Part shown: one piece after another, positions 13,514-26,187 of the stretch | How the letters are laid out: each line of letters opens with the position of its first letter | Numbering within the stretch: position 1 is the stretch's first letter | NCBI GenBank assembly: GCA_959347315.1 | Contig: OY365815.1 | Location: 20,012,803 to 20,076,802 of the forward strand | Direction: 5' to 3' | DNA: 64,000 bases | DNA from: Bimastos eiseni | Lineage: Eukaryota; Annelida; Clitellata; Crassiclitellata; Lumbricidae | Position numbers and translations under genes: made by a program | Notes under the pieces: generated by a model | The model's database searches: none | What the model saw: the letters and a program-made list of their open reading frames with translations, nothing else | What the model was told of the DNA's origin: nothing

Positions 13514-14576
13514 CCATTTAAAGTCAATTACCAATTTACCCTAAAGGTAGGGTAGAATGTGGCGTCCCTCACATTCTCACATTTCTTGCAAGTTTAGACA
13601 AATCTATCGAAATCCGATCAATATTAATTGACAATACGCACACATCTTGGCTTGCAATTTGCACATGGCTTGTAAATCTGTTATCATCAACTTCTATTGC
13701 GTCCGTGTTTTCAGCGCACAAAGCATCAACCGATGGTACGCCGAAATCAATCTATTATTAGATCAATATCATGGAGATCAGTCCTAAGATACGTGTACCT
13801 GTAGATACTATTATAAAACTTAATAAGCTATAGTCAATTCCCTGCTCCCCAAATGTTTTGTCCCGTGAGAAAAAAGCTGAGATGGCGTTTCTGTGTAGCA
13901 TCCTCCAGTGTGGAAACTGACGTGCGGTGTCCAGCTATTCCTTGATCCACCGGGTGCACACAGGACAATTATTCGTCGCCCGTCGGCTGGTAGATCGAAG
14001 CGCCATCGTCAGTGACTTTATCGGTCAAATTCAATCGGAGGAAGATCTGATCGCTCCATTTCCGCTGAGACGAAACTTGTTTGTATAGAGACGGAGCCAG
14101 CGATCTGCACTCCTCAGAGTCGACCCTATATCAGGACACCCATTAATCCCAGAAACAGCCACATAGGCCCTATTCACTATTACTCACAGAGGCAGTCACA
14201 TAGGCCAAGATGACATACACGAAGAAGCGATCGTCAAGCCATAAGTCACAATATCCACATCAAAAGCGAAGCCTGAGTCCGGCACGTCGGTCAACAGTAG
14301 TCTCTTACATTTTTGGACATTTCTACAAAAAGTTTTCTGCATCTAGCCAAAATGACCGGCAGAAACGACACATCGGCCTATAGAAGGCAAAATAAACAGT
14401 GTCCGGTGTTAGGCCCTACGTGCAGAATGCCAATGCGTTGCCAACCTTTACTGTTAGAAAGACCTACGTGAAACAAAAAATCAGTCGGTCCGTTATTAAA
14501 CTGACCTACAATCGCCGACCTCGTTCGTAGTCGTAAGGGCCAGGATTTGAAAGCACGACGCAGGTGAAATTCCGCC

Positions 14577-15971
14577 TTACTTCTCAATCATTTGAATAAC
14601 TTCGCAAGGGGGTTTCATCTCTCCACCGCCACCTCCACCGCCGCCGTTCTCCTGCGCTCGCTGCTGCTGCTGCTCATGCTGCAGATGTTCGTTCTGCGTG
14701 CGGCAGGAGTCTCCTCTCACCAGCCGAGCGAACATCTGTCGAAACGTCCTATTGATGGCACAGTAGAGAAGAAAGTTGGACGAGAACTTGATCGCCTGCA
14801 TTAGATTCGTTATGTTGACGGCCCAGAGGAATGCCTCATTTCCTCTCGTCCACACAACTCCTCCAGTCGTACCACGTGACCGCTGTCCGTCGAGGAACTT
14901 GATGAACTCCAGCAGCATCGAAGGACAGACGAGGACGATGAAGCAGAAAACGACGGCTAGCAATGTCAAGGTCAATCGCTTGGTTGACGTCTTTTCTGAC
15001 TCAGTTGTAACGTTGACTGAGCGTGATCGACTGCTTCCGCTGCTTACACTGGCTCCCATTCCGCTGCCTCCTCGCTGAACGACGGTGTTTGACGACTTGT
15101 GGTAGAGCTCGCGGATGAGCAGTGCGTTGCTCGTCAGTATGAGCACAAGCGGAGTGAAAGTGCCGACGGTGAACCATACGATATGGTGCAAGCTCTCGAA
15201 GCCAGGAGTGATGTAATGATACTTCTCTACGAAGCAGCAAGTCGTTGCGTTCCAACACGGCTTGCATGTGATCGAGTACCGCAGGAAGAGCGGGATGTTC
15301 AACAGAGCGGAACCGACAAAAACGAGCAGGTGAGCAACGAGCGTCCTGCGAACCCGGATCAACGAAGCGGCGCGGAACGGGTGACAGACAGCGATGTACC
15401 TCTCTACGGAAACGAGCATTATAAGCCAGGTGCTCGTGAAGAGAAATACGTTGAGAAAGGCCACATTGTGCGTGATGAAGTAGAATCTGAAGAGCGTCAT
15501 CGGGCCCGCTGGTGCCCTGCCTCTCTTGACGAACGAGTAAGGGAACCCGACGATACAGAATAGGAGATCGGATGCGGCCAGAGTCTTGAGACCCATGACG
15601 GCCGATCGCTCCATTTGGGTCGTCTGCCGTCGGTGGGGGTAGAGACGGCGACTCGTCAACAGGAATAGGTTGGCGACGTTGCCCAGAATTCCCAATCCGA
15701 AGATAACTGGAATGACGAACTGCTCCAGGTGGTACTTGACCTCGTTGCGATAGGCAGCGCTAAGCGAAGGATGCGAGTAGTTGAGGGCAGGCAGCTCCAG
15801 GGCGTCTGCATCGAATGGAAATGGACGACCATACGAGCCGTAGGCGTACGTCGTCCACGTGAGATCGGACAGGTCAAGCACACCCTCCACCGCCTTCTCC
15901 CCGTGGTGGACCCCATCGCCCGTAGCCTGGTCCGATCCTTCGACCGACGACGACGACGATTGCTCATCCAT
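14577..15971 (-). CDS. Rhodopsin-family (class A) neuropeptide-type GPCR, single exon
   Basis: Intact 464-aa reading frame encoding a seven-transmembrane receptor of the plasma membrane, most like FMRFamide/peptide receptors. Visible marks: extracellular N-terminus of about 80 aa with a glycosylation site at N64; TM1 about 83-107 with GNVAN; TM2 with LAASDLL (D135); TM3 ending in ERY (190-192), the G-protein switch; TM4 about 209-230; TM5 about 263-289 with P274; Ser-rich third loop about 290-330; TM6 with P350; TM7 about 381-404 with N399-F-L-L-Y instead of NPxxY, a variant familiar from FMRFamide-type receptors. The tail is Gln- and Gly-rich with a run of eight Gly. An in-frame TGA lies immediately 5' of the chosen ATG, which fixes the start on unspliced DNA. 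Odd points: no Cys at the top of TM3, no Trp in TM4, no Trp in the TM6 motif, and four Cys in extracellular loop 2. The ligand cannot be told from sequence. Confidence 0.9.
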   Translation of the reverse strand: MDEQSSSSSVEGSDQATGDGVHHGEKAVEGVLDLSDLTWTTYAYGSYGRPFPFDADALELPALNYSHPSLSAAYRNEVKYHLEQFVIPVIFGLGILGNVANLFLLTSRRLYPHRRQTTQMERSAVMGLKTLAASDLLFCIVGFPYSFVKRGRAPAGPMTLFRFYFITHNVAFLNVFLFTSTWLIMLVSVERYIAVCHPFRAASLIRVRRTLVAHLLVFVGSALLNIPLFLRYSITCKPCWNATTCCFVEKYHYITPGFESLHHIVWFTVGTFTPLVLILTSNALLIRELYHKSSNTVVQRGGSGMGASVSSGSSRSRSVNVTTESEKTSTKRLTLTLLAVVFCFIVLVCPSMLLEFIKFLDGQRSRGTTGGVVWTRGNEAFLWAVNITNLMQAIKFSSNFLLYCAINRTFRQMFARLVRGDSCRTQNEHLQHEQQQQRAQENGGGGGGGGEMKPPCEVIQMIEK

Positions 15972-18900
15972 TCACTCAATGGAAGTCGTCGCCGCTCTAC
16001 ACTACTACTCGATGCATCGAGTCTCTACAACCCTTGTCTTGTTATTGGCGTACACCATTTTATGTGGCTAGATAGTATACAGAAGCCCTCATACTAAACA
16101 ATTCGTGCTTTTGGCGATTCTGGTCGCCACACTATAGTTTCGATTTAATAAGAGTGTACCTTAAGACTTCTATAGCGCTCTTAGAAATTGCATGCACCAT
16201 AAGCACTGCAATGTATGTGGTATAATTATACCATCCCTCTATCGCCATCTATCTTGTATATACTCACGGTATCGATCGAAGGCGCTCCAAATCAGGATTA
16301 CAACACCAGTGAAATTCGGGCTCTGCAGAGAAACTCCTAGCTACACATTTTCACACAGATAGATCATGTTTGTCACATTAACTATTATTGGCCGTAGAAA
16401 CAGATGTAACTTTTATGGTCGGAAAGTCCTGTTGATAAAGCCAGGTATTTAATGAGGCCTGTACCACATGACCTATATATAGACCTGCACATGGCTGTAT
16501 CGATTGACATATAAAGCGGAAGAGAATAGAACCAGACACTGGATGATCTGTCTGAGAATAGGTCGTTGGACCATCTCTGCCTATAGAAGAGGCATTAGCC
16601 ACTTCATGTCTGTAGAAGAGGCGTTGGGAGAGCGAGGCCACATCATAAAACGGGAAAGCGATCACTCGGCATCCATGGAGTCGTCTGTCAACTCGAGGGA
16701 GCGCTAAGTCAACGGATGCATCCGTCGGAGGGATTCAACGCCACCGCAAACCGTATAAAGGCTCAGTCTAAGCAAAGAAAGGAGACGACGACGCTGATGA
16801 CCAAAGCGAGAAAGATCCGTTCCATCTCTGTCGAGTCCTGCAGATATGGGGATCACCAATAAAATCCTCCCTGTACTCCTCGAGACGAGCGTCTTCCGGT
16901 TAAAGTCCCACTGACGCAAACAGAATTCCGTCTATATAATATATACACAGCACTTCCTCTTCTTCCGGCAACACCCTTATATCGTCATCATCATCGTCCA
17001 CCGCTAGACCCAAGCACACGAGGAGCACTTGTCCATCGGAAGAAGAGGAAGTCTATTGGCGGTTGTGTTATCGTTATCCTAGTCACGCGCGCGATCCATG
17101 CAGCCGACACTATCCTAGCCAACCAGTCAGTCAGTCAGTCGGTTGGTCTGCCTTCTCGGCTGCTGCTGCTGCAGCTGCTGCTGCTGAGTCCAGTGCACAA
17201 ATGCACCGTTAAGATAACTCTGTTCGTCGTTGTCGTGAAAAGTAGTCGTTCCCAGCGTCGGGTCAGTGGATCCACGTCCGGTAACGAAGCTTATGTCTCC
17301 CCAAAGACAGACGTTTTCACAAGCGTATAGCATCCTCACCCTCTTCTTCCTCCTCCTTCTAATCCTTCTTCTTCCTCCACCTCCTCCATCTGCTCTGGTC
17401 TCATCTCGTCGTCGTCAGTCATGCGTTGCATAAGCACCGCTGTCCGCATGAGCAGACACGACCTCTGCCTCATCAGTCGCTCCCTTTCCGTTCGTCGATG
17501 GAGTCCGTAAACTTGTGATCGGCGACTGTCAACTGCCCTGAGGACCAAGCACCCGACCTAAGGGGCGCCTGTCGAGAATAAGGTGCTCACTGGGGCTGGG
17601 AGGCCCACCAATCAGATTGCTAAGTCCTCATTGCACATCGTCACACGTCCTGTGCGCGCGCATCCTATAGCCACGCCCGACAGTCGGTTCGTCTGTTTGT
17701 CTGTATGTCTGTCCTTCCGGCTGCTCGTACGACTGCTCGTCTCTCCTTCCATCTATTTGCCTGTCCTTCAGTCTCTTCTTCCATCTATCCATCCGTTTTA
17801 TCTTTCCATTTATCCGTCTGATTGTCCATCTATCCGCTATTCGCCTTTCGCTCCATCTTTCTGTCTCTCGGTGCAAATATACAAATACTCTTATATCATA
17901 ATATATATAATATATATATATATTGTTATATGTATATGTAATTATTTGTAATATATACATATAAGTATATATATGATCCTCGAAGTTGAAAACTCAATCC
18001 ATCCAATTTGTTCTATTAATCTTAAAAACCCTGTGAACACATTTGTTCATTTGTACATATTTAGGAGATTGTCCTCTGAGTTCTATTTCTTCGGTTTCAA
18101 ATTATAATTGGACCAAATGATTTCATTAATTAAAGTGGTGCAACTAACCGAAATTAATTTTGCTCATAAAATACAGTTTCCATGCGTTCATTATTGAAAG
18201 ATAACTCTTCTTAGAAGACAGAGTTTGCCTCATTGGTACGATGAAGCTCAGGATCGATTAGCTTTTCACAGGGTCCATAAACTCTGTTAACAGCGCTCTA
18301 AGGAGAGCTTTGAAATGACATGAGGACGATGAGGTGGCAGAGCTGATAAGCACAAGATATGGAAATTGTGCTGGAATGGGTTCAATCTGATTGATCGCCT
18401 ATGAGCAATGACAAGGGTCGGATGAAGACAAAGGCGCCTATGACAAATAGGAATGAATTTCAGAGAAAATGACCGTCTGAATACTAAGAGGACGACTCCA
18501 ACCAACTGAATCTGCACTCTGCAGTTGCTGTTGTTAACAACAGTGCTGAGATAAGCGCTACCCTCATTCGACAGTTTATAATTGTTAACAAATACGCATT
18601 GATACAGGTCTTCATTTTGTTTTATAATTTGTCAGTGAACATTGTTTACACAGCTACAGCGCAAAGGTCGTTGTCTGCAAATCGGTGCCAGTATTAATTA
18701 TGCAGTAAACGGTCTTGGTGCATTTTGAAATACTATACCGTAACAATCTACAGAACTGCATCAGAAGAAAATAATCCTACACAGTGACAACAGTTAAGTT
18801 GAGAAATATGAAAAACTTGTAAAATTCTGACCCGACAACCTTATTGGCCACGTCTATTTACTTAGGCCTATTCCAGACTGTATTTGACATAGCATGAGTA

Positions 18901-21900
18901 TATAACGGAGTTAGTTAGTCTGCTATGTGCTAAGGTTCAATGTGATAGACATATGATGTCGACTTCGCATTTTATGTGATCTTTATAATCAAACACGCAT
19001 GCCTGATGCATACTCGGTCGGCCACGAAAAGATAGAGGCAGATGGAAAGAGGGAGGAAGAGGAAGAGAAGGACAGCATAAGTGGAAGAGAAGACGAGGAG
19101 ACGGTTGGCCATTAGATTAACCTCATCCACCGAATCTTTATCTAGAAATATTTTCTGATTTACTGTTTTCGCTGGAACAGTTAACACTGCGTCGAAATCA
19201 GCCTCTGAGCAATCACTCACACAGTGGCTCGATGAATGCCACACTCCTCTGGCACTCCTCCTCCTACTCTGCTTCCTCCTCCTGCTCTACCTCCTCGTCC
19301 TTCTCCTCTACCTCCTCCTCCTTCTCTTCCATCAATACCTCCTTGTCCTCCTCCGCGTCATCCTTCTCCGCTTTCTCTGTAACCGATTGATTTTCCCTCA
19401 CCTCTTCACCTCCCTTCTTATGGTGCTATTCCAAAGCCATATTCCACCAAAGTAGTTTTTCCTGTCGATAGAGCAGTTTTCGTGTGGTGCAACTAAGGTT
19501 AAGGTACCCAGTACCCACCGAACAACAGTTTCGGTTTCTCTCTCTCTTGCTCTTTTCGTCTCTCAGGCGCTCTCTTCGTCTTTCTATCTATCTCTATCAA
19601 ACTGATAGAGATAGAAAGAAAGTCTGTGTGTGTTTCTCTGTGAGTGTCTCGTCGTGTGGTCCAATCAGGATCAGACATCGCCCAAACGGAGTTCCTTGGT
19701 CTAAGCTTATCTAACATATCTGCTCGATGCAGGCGAATGAATAATCAAGTTTTTATTATGATAATAACAGCGACGTAGCCAAACCTGCGGACTTCCAGGT
19801 TCTAGCCTTTTTAATAGGACCTGCCATGCAGTTATGAATAGGCTGATAATTCTCTGTCTGTCTCTGTCTGTCTCAATCTGTCTCTGCCTGTCTCTGTCTG
19901 TCTGCCTCTGTCTGCCTGGCTGTCTGTCTCTATATGTCTCTCTTTGAAGTACCAGCTTTTCACTTGCTAAATCGTGATCCAACTGTTAGTGATGTTCGTC
20001 GTTCGATTTGCAATGCTCTCCTCCGCCACTTAGAGACCGGAAGCCCACGAATGGTTCTGGATGCAACGTACGAAATGCAGCGTTTGCGTTAGAGTCAACA
20101 GAGAGGACGCACTCATAAATCGTTCAGAGTCTCCTGACCTAGAATTATGCACGTAAATCACCTCTAACGATGTTCAAATCGGTCCCAACCCGTAAAGTTT
20201 AGACGTTTTGGAAACGTTCACTTGGGTATAAACGGGAACTGTGACCACGTGAGCTCAGAAATAGCTTACACATTTACAGGATATGTATACATGTATAAAG
20301 GCCTACCGGATATATAAAGGCGTATTATAGGGGTAACTGATAAATCAATCCAAACTAGGTGACTGAACGAGTCAGTATTTTCATAGGTAATGGCACTGCA
20401 TCAAGTGTCTTGGTAATGCAAACTTAAAAGAATTTGCTGCGGCTAATTATAGGTCGCTTAAAGGTTATGTTCATCTTCCGATGATAATTATAAAGTAGGT
20501 TACAACGATGAAAGTTTACTTTAAACTTTAAGTATTTGCCCCAACAACTGACATGGCTCCATGAGCTATCAAATGATCGAAACCCATGCGACGTCTGCGT
20601 CGCGACGGGAAATGATCCGCAGCTGCAGACGCAAAGGGTAAAGTCAGAAGCGGACTCAGCAGTCGGTCGTCATCTCTTGCTTGGCCCCTGCGCTATCATA
20701 ATTATAGTAACCCACAGTGTCCAATCGCTATGTGCAGAGCCAAAGGGGAGTCAGGCAAGCCGCCTTTCTAGGGCACATTTTCCAATGATTTGGTGACCTC
20801 TACATATATGCATACATACAAGTATAGCCTACACTGATGCATATACTGATGATATGATAGCACAGATGCCTAATGGAGACAGTGCCGTTGATAGATTCAG
20901 TCTCTGCATGACTCTGCTACATGTAGTTAAGAGAGCTCGTGGCCATCTATGCTTAGCTATAGTAAATATTACAAGAAACATGTAACCGGATGTTGACTGC
21001 TATTTAGTTTCTGGAACGGCAAAATAAATGAAGATGCACAGAGATATTCTGGAGGCCATTTCTATGAACGTTACTGTCATAGTTTAGTTGGCAATGCTTT
21101 AAAAAATATCAGTTTTCGCAGACCTTTTATGTGAAGAAGACTTGACATTTATGATCCAGTCCCAGCAGCCTGTTTTCAACTATAGTGATCCAGCGCATGA
21201 TCAGTATACTGACGATACAACTCTCAGTCACGCAAATTTGCTGACTGTCCACCGTTTGCTCCAAATGAAGGCATCTATCTCAAGGGGGCCATGCCAGGCT
21301 TCGGAACGTCCTGGATTTGTACACTGAGGAAGTAGCTAAGTCGTTGAAGCTGAATATACATGCACTATCCTAAGAACATTGAGATTAACGATATACATAT
21401 ATCTATTATTCGAATCAACACGTGATGCTTTGAAGTATTACTCATCGGATGACGACTATATATTTCTAAGCAGACAACTGGCATCGATCATTTGTGTAAC
21501 TCATAGGCCGTATTGTCACACAGCAATTGTTAGCGCCTCCTACCCAATAAAGATAATTATGGCAATTGGTCCTGTTAGATTATAAGCAGCTTAAATTACG
21601 GTGCAATTTTGCTGCGTTTCTCTGGGAGAGCTCAGAGTAAAGGGGTAAACATTGCAGGTAAATACGGAATGTATTTATGTAGTCTACCTGGGTAGACTAA
21701 GAGACTTAGGTGTCAAACTGTCAATGTGGAAAAATTGCTGATCACATACTGAACGTGTCTTTTTAAGACACTAAGTCTAGTTCTTCTTAATATATTTGCC
21801 ATCGCCATGCATAGGCCAACAGTCCATGTTCTAACTATAGCTGCAAGACGCGTAATTGCACGGCGGCGAACTTTATATTCGTAGCTTACTACGAATGTAG

Positions 21901-22627
21901 GTTAACTGATCTACATGCCTGCAAATGACATACCTACCTAATTGCCATTCATCGGGATATACACCAAGGCTCACTAATATGAGTGATGCTTTGAGATCCA
22001 TTGATAGGACTGCGTTATACGCCTAGCGATGAGCTACTAGGCTACATGTAGGCCTATATTTTTCTTATGCCAAAATTAATGTCTTGATCCAGATATCATA
22101 TACCGATGTATCAGACTTCCTATTATATCTAAGATATAATTTGAGCCTTCTTTATAATGTATAAAATGACTAATGTATTAGTAATGCACCCCAGTTGTAT
22201 GCTCTTTATGGTAGCCCGGTATAGGCACAATAATTATTATAGACTCTATTTCAGTATGTGGCGAAAATGCTCAGAAGCACGATCTGTATTTAAACAATGC
22301 AATCCTGTATGAGTGTATACGGTGTTCATAAAACAGCCGAACACTTTTAACTAAGTTTACCTAACGAAATCATAGTTTTCTACAGGAAGAGAATTCGATC
22401 GCAGATTACGATGACGGTTTGACATCACTTAGCTATTTGCCTCGGTGACTTCATTCGTAACATTAGTGTCTGATGAAAGCAGAAGGTGGCCTACTCTCTA
22501 AGATCTCAAGCAAAAGAAACAGAAATGGTTTGGTTTTCAGCACGCCATTGTAGGTCATATATATATGATTTTATGTTAAACGACGCGTTTATTAAAGTGA
22601 TAGATATATTGTCTCAAGAGATATATG

Positions 22628-23737
22628 GGAGAGGTGGGGGCAAGTTTGTTGCGGGGCAAGTTTAATTTGTGCTATATAATTATAATGCGTGGCAAGAATT
22701 TCATAAGCAGTCTAACAAGAAGTTTATCGATGAGCTGACATGCTCAGCGATAAATTTCTTGTTCCTTTTATTCTTTCGTTCAATTGAGGCCATGTGCTAC
22801 TACGTTGCTTTATTTTCGTTTGTTGCTTAAAAGTAGGTTGTCCTATTTACTGCTTAAAATATTTCATTGTTATAAAATATCGTATATCTTAATCCACATA
22901 AATGCAAAAATAAAGGAGCATGGGTTATTTTGTTAAGCATTCATTGCGCTTTATTAGGTCTACTGGTATACCTTGTTTATCCAAATCGCGTTTTGCAAAC
23001 AGTGACCACGAGATTTTGTACTGTGGACCTGTTGGGGCAAGTTGGCTGGAGGCAAGTTGGTGGATGCAGCCAACTTGCCCCCAAAGGTCAGCCAACTTGC
23101 ACCACAATATTCCTAAAGGCAATTATCGATGTGTCTAGTAATTGTTGCATTAAACTGATGTCATCGTAATTGTAAACTCGAAACTTCTAAAGCTACAAAC
23201 GCGGCGTCGCCGTAACCAGCCTCTTCACAAGCGCTTGATCAAAACAAAATCGACAGGCAGAGGTCAAGATTCAGATAGTCAGGCAGGCAGACAGGCAGTC
23301 AGACGGTGTTTTGAGCCACTATATATATAATTGGCATGCATTGCGATTTTTTAGAAATTGCCATTAGTTTTTAATCTTTTTATTGGACATCTTTATTGAA
23401 ATTAAATGCCTTTAATCTAAATCAATTTGAGTCAAGTGTAACGCATTCGCTTTCCACTGTTACAAATCGGATTTCTGCGTATGATTTGTATTGCCACTAT
23501 CTTGTCCCAAGCAGGCAAGCAACCAATTTGCCTCAGAGCAGAGGCAAATTGGTTGACTTTCAGAATATTTTTGAGATCGTTTTTTGTAAACGTATACAAC
23601 ACAGTGTGATGCGTGAATTTATATAGCTATAGTGTACCCGTTAGCTGTGCTCTGAGATAAAAATTATTTTGTTAGCTTTATCGTTGACGATCACGTGCGA
23701 TGAAACTTATTTATCCGTCAACTTGCCCCACCTCCTC
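22628..23737. mobile_element. Candidate non-autonomous DNA element with GAGGTGGGGCAAGTT ends
   Basis: Left end GAGGTGGGGGCAAGTT (22631-22646) is matched in inverted orientation by the right end (23720-23737; reverse complement GAGGAGGTGGGGCAAGTT). Inside, the word GCAAGTTGG and its complement recur in a cluster at 23034-23100. Two internal hairpins are present: 22714-22735/22742-22763 (22-base arms, few mismatches) and 23520-23534/23541-23555 (15-base perfect arms). There is no transposase frame. I could not find a convincing target duplication. Confidence 0.55.
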
Positions 23738-23754
23738 TGTTTATGCGATTAAGG

Positions 23755-23937
23755 GCTAGACGACACTTGATTTGTATAGACGACACTTGATTTGTATACA
23801 TGCACAGGCCCGCTTTCAATTTCTATCAACGGAACATGAAGTCGACTAATTAAATTGCAATGTCGTCTGTCGTCCGAGATATGGAATATGTAAACCCAGG
23901 GCAGAAATAAAAGATAAAAGTCTGCTGCTAATGGCAG
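23755..23937 (+). repeat. Dispersed element, copy lacking tetranucleotide tract
   Basis: Contains a tandem 22-base duplication (GACGACACTTGATTTGTATA), then CCCGCTTTCAATTTCTATCA, ACGGAACATGAAGT, then CCGAGATATGGAATAT, CCCAGGGCAGAAA and AAAAGTCTGCT. The same blocks occur in reverse order and complement at 26640-26770. Confidence 0.75.
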
Positions 23938-24074
23938 TTGCAATAATATATAAGCTTGGTGTCACAAGAATGATAATGCACATGAACATTGACTGTTGTG
24001 TGAATAGACACTATTGTTACAATTAAAAAATATTTATCTAAACAGAGACGACTCCGTCTAGATGATTGGAACTT

Positions 24075-24210
24075 AAAAAATGCCTCCAATTTCAGTAATT
24101 TCAGATAGGGGATATTTTCTGAGTCTTGGGGGGAAATATCTTGCCTTCCTGACACCTTGGACCGCGGGTTTGCATCCATCACTCAGAGGGGGAGGGATAA
24201 ACGCCCCTGC
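24075..24210 (+). repeat. Interspersed repeat, copy A
   Basis: Shares ATGCCTCCAATTTCAG, ATATCTTGCCTTCCTGACAC and CCATCACTCAGAGGGG, in this order, with the reverse complement of 45408-45552. Probably a SINE or MITE family member; termini not resolved. Confidence 0.7.
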
Positions 24211-24245
24211 AGAGAAGACATAATAAAACGCGAAACTAAAATTAG

Positions 24246-24246
<1 letters not shown>

Positions 24247-24327
<81 letters not shown>

Positions 24328-24328
24328 T
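24247..24328. repeat. (CT)n-(CA)n compound microsatellite
   Basis: About 42 bases of CT followed directly by about 38 bases of CA with one interruption. Confidence 0.95.
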
Positions 24329-25160
24329 CTGTCTGCCTGTATCTCTCTAGCTCTTTCTTGCCAGTCCCGACGGCGAAAGAATTCAGACTGACTCAACTCC
24401 TCCCAAGGTCTCGTATTAAAAGTTCTTCCTACGATCCCGTAGACCATGTGACTCTCTGTTTGGCAAACTCGGGTTGGATGCAGTGACAGCTATCTGTTAA
24501 CCTAAATCAGCCAATGAAGATACAAAAAACAATCATAATTATGAATCAATTTGTAACTGTAGGCCTAGTCCAGACGACGCCACCTAATTTGGAATCATTA
24601 CCAATTGCGATAATGTCAAGTGTGGACAAACATATTATTTATTACCATTATGATAATAATGCATGAATCATTACTGTATATGGTTGTGATTTTTTTATTC
24701 GTCCTGGGTATACGAAGAATCCATCAGACTCTAAGAAACTATGCTGTTGTGTGCCATCAAACTGCATGAAAGCTATGGATAGACTAAATTCTTGTGCGCG
24801 GTGGGTTATTATTATCATTGCTGTTGTTCCTGTTGTGTTTGTTACACAAAGCGCAAATTACCTGGCCCTACTTAAATACAAAGCGTTAGCGATAGTAACT
24901 ATCGCCAGTGATAAGCTGTTGTGTTTTTATACTGTATAGCATTGCGCGCCAGTCTCCAGAAACGTCTTCAGAGGACCGACTTGTCAGAATGACTGGATTC
25001 CCGATACTGCAGACAATTTATGACCGTCAAGCCAGACTTCCCTCTCATAGGTCGGCTTTTTTAAAGATTGGACGCAACGGGTTAGAGAGAGACAATGTTA
25101 TGGCTCTTTTCCCATCTGTTTGATGACTAGGCGGAAAGAAGGTGAATAAATAATTGCCTA

Positions 25161-26187
25161 GATGGATGGATGGATGGATGGATGGATGGATGGATGGATG
25201 GATGGATGGATGGATGGATGGATGGATGGATGGATGGATGGATGGATGGATGGATGGATGGATGGATGGATGGATGGATGGATGGATGGATGGATGGATG
25301 GATGGATGGATGGATGGATGGATGGATGGATGGATGGATGGATGGATGGATGGATGGATGGATGGATGGATGGATGGATGGATGGATGGATGGATGGATG
25401 GATGGATGGATGGATGGATGGATGGATGGATGGATGGATGGATGGATGGATGGATGGATGGATGGATGGATGGATGGATGGATGGATGGATGGATGGATG
25501 GATGGATGGATGGATGGATGGATGGATGGATGGATGGATGGATGGATGGATGGATGGATGGATGGATGGATGGATGGATGGATGGATGGATGGATGGATG
25601 GATGGATGGATGGATGGATGGATGGATGGATGGATGGATGGATGGATGGATGGATGGATGGATGGATGGATGGATGGATGGATGGATGGATGGATGGATG
25701 GATGGATGGATGGATGGATGGATGGATGGATGGATGGATGGATGGATGGATGGATGGATGGATGGATGGATGGATGGATGGATGGATGGATGGATGGATG
25801 GATGGATGGATGGATGGATGGATGGATGGATGGATGGATGGATGGATGGATGGATGGATGGATGGATGGATGGATGGATGGATGGATGGATGGATGGATG
25901 GATGGATGGATGGATGGATGGATGGATGGATGGATGGATGGATGGATGGATGGATGGATGGATGGATGGATGGATGGATGGATGGATGGATGGATGGATG
26001 GATGGATGGATGGATGGATGGATGGATGGATGGATGGATGGATGGATGGATGGATGGATGGATGGATGGATGGATGGATGGATGGATGGATGGATGGATG
26101 GATGGATGGATGGATGGATGGATGGATGGATGGATGGATGGATGGATGGATGGATGGATGGATGGATGGATGGATGGATGGATGGAT
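25161..26187. repeat. Uninterrupted (GATG)n tetranucleotide tract, about 257 units
   Basis: 1,027 bases of perfect GATG with no interruption that I can find. Because three units make twelve bases without a stop, every plus-strand frame reads (WMDG)n and the minus strand reads (HPSI)n; the resulting open frames of 340-430 codons are artefacts of the repeat. The left flank, AAGAAGGTGAATAAATAATTG, recurs in inverted form at 26820-26842 beside a short CATC/GTCC tract. Confidence 0.97.

Larger units (their letters stand above)
4261..14576. other. Intergenic DNA with scattered repeats, no gene recognised
   Basis: Contains the fold-backs, inverted repeat, tandem array and zinc-finger remnant listed separately, TA tracts near 4360 and 5572, and a (GT/GC)n run near 7720-7750. 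Two GC-richer patches (6840-7165 minus; 13860-14300) look somewhat coding-like but match no family I know. Confidence 0.6.

Noticed and set aside
13922..14087. 55-codon open segment with VARRLVDRSAIVSDF
   Set aside because: It looks mildly protein-like, but has no ATG, no matching splice context and no family I recognise; too short to claim.
14592..16097. Plus-strand frames opposite the GPCR
   Set aside because: Shadow frames of the GC-rich receptor coding strand; no domain of their own.
24073..24486. Frames through the CT/CA microsatellite
   Set aside because: Low-complexity translation (SLSLSL, HTHTHT, RERERE) only.
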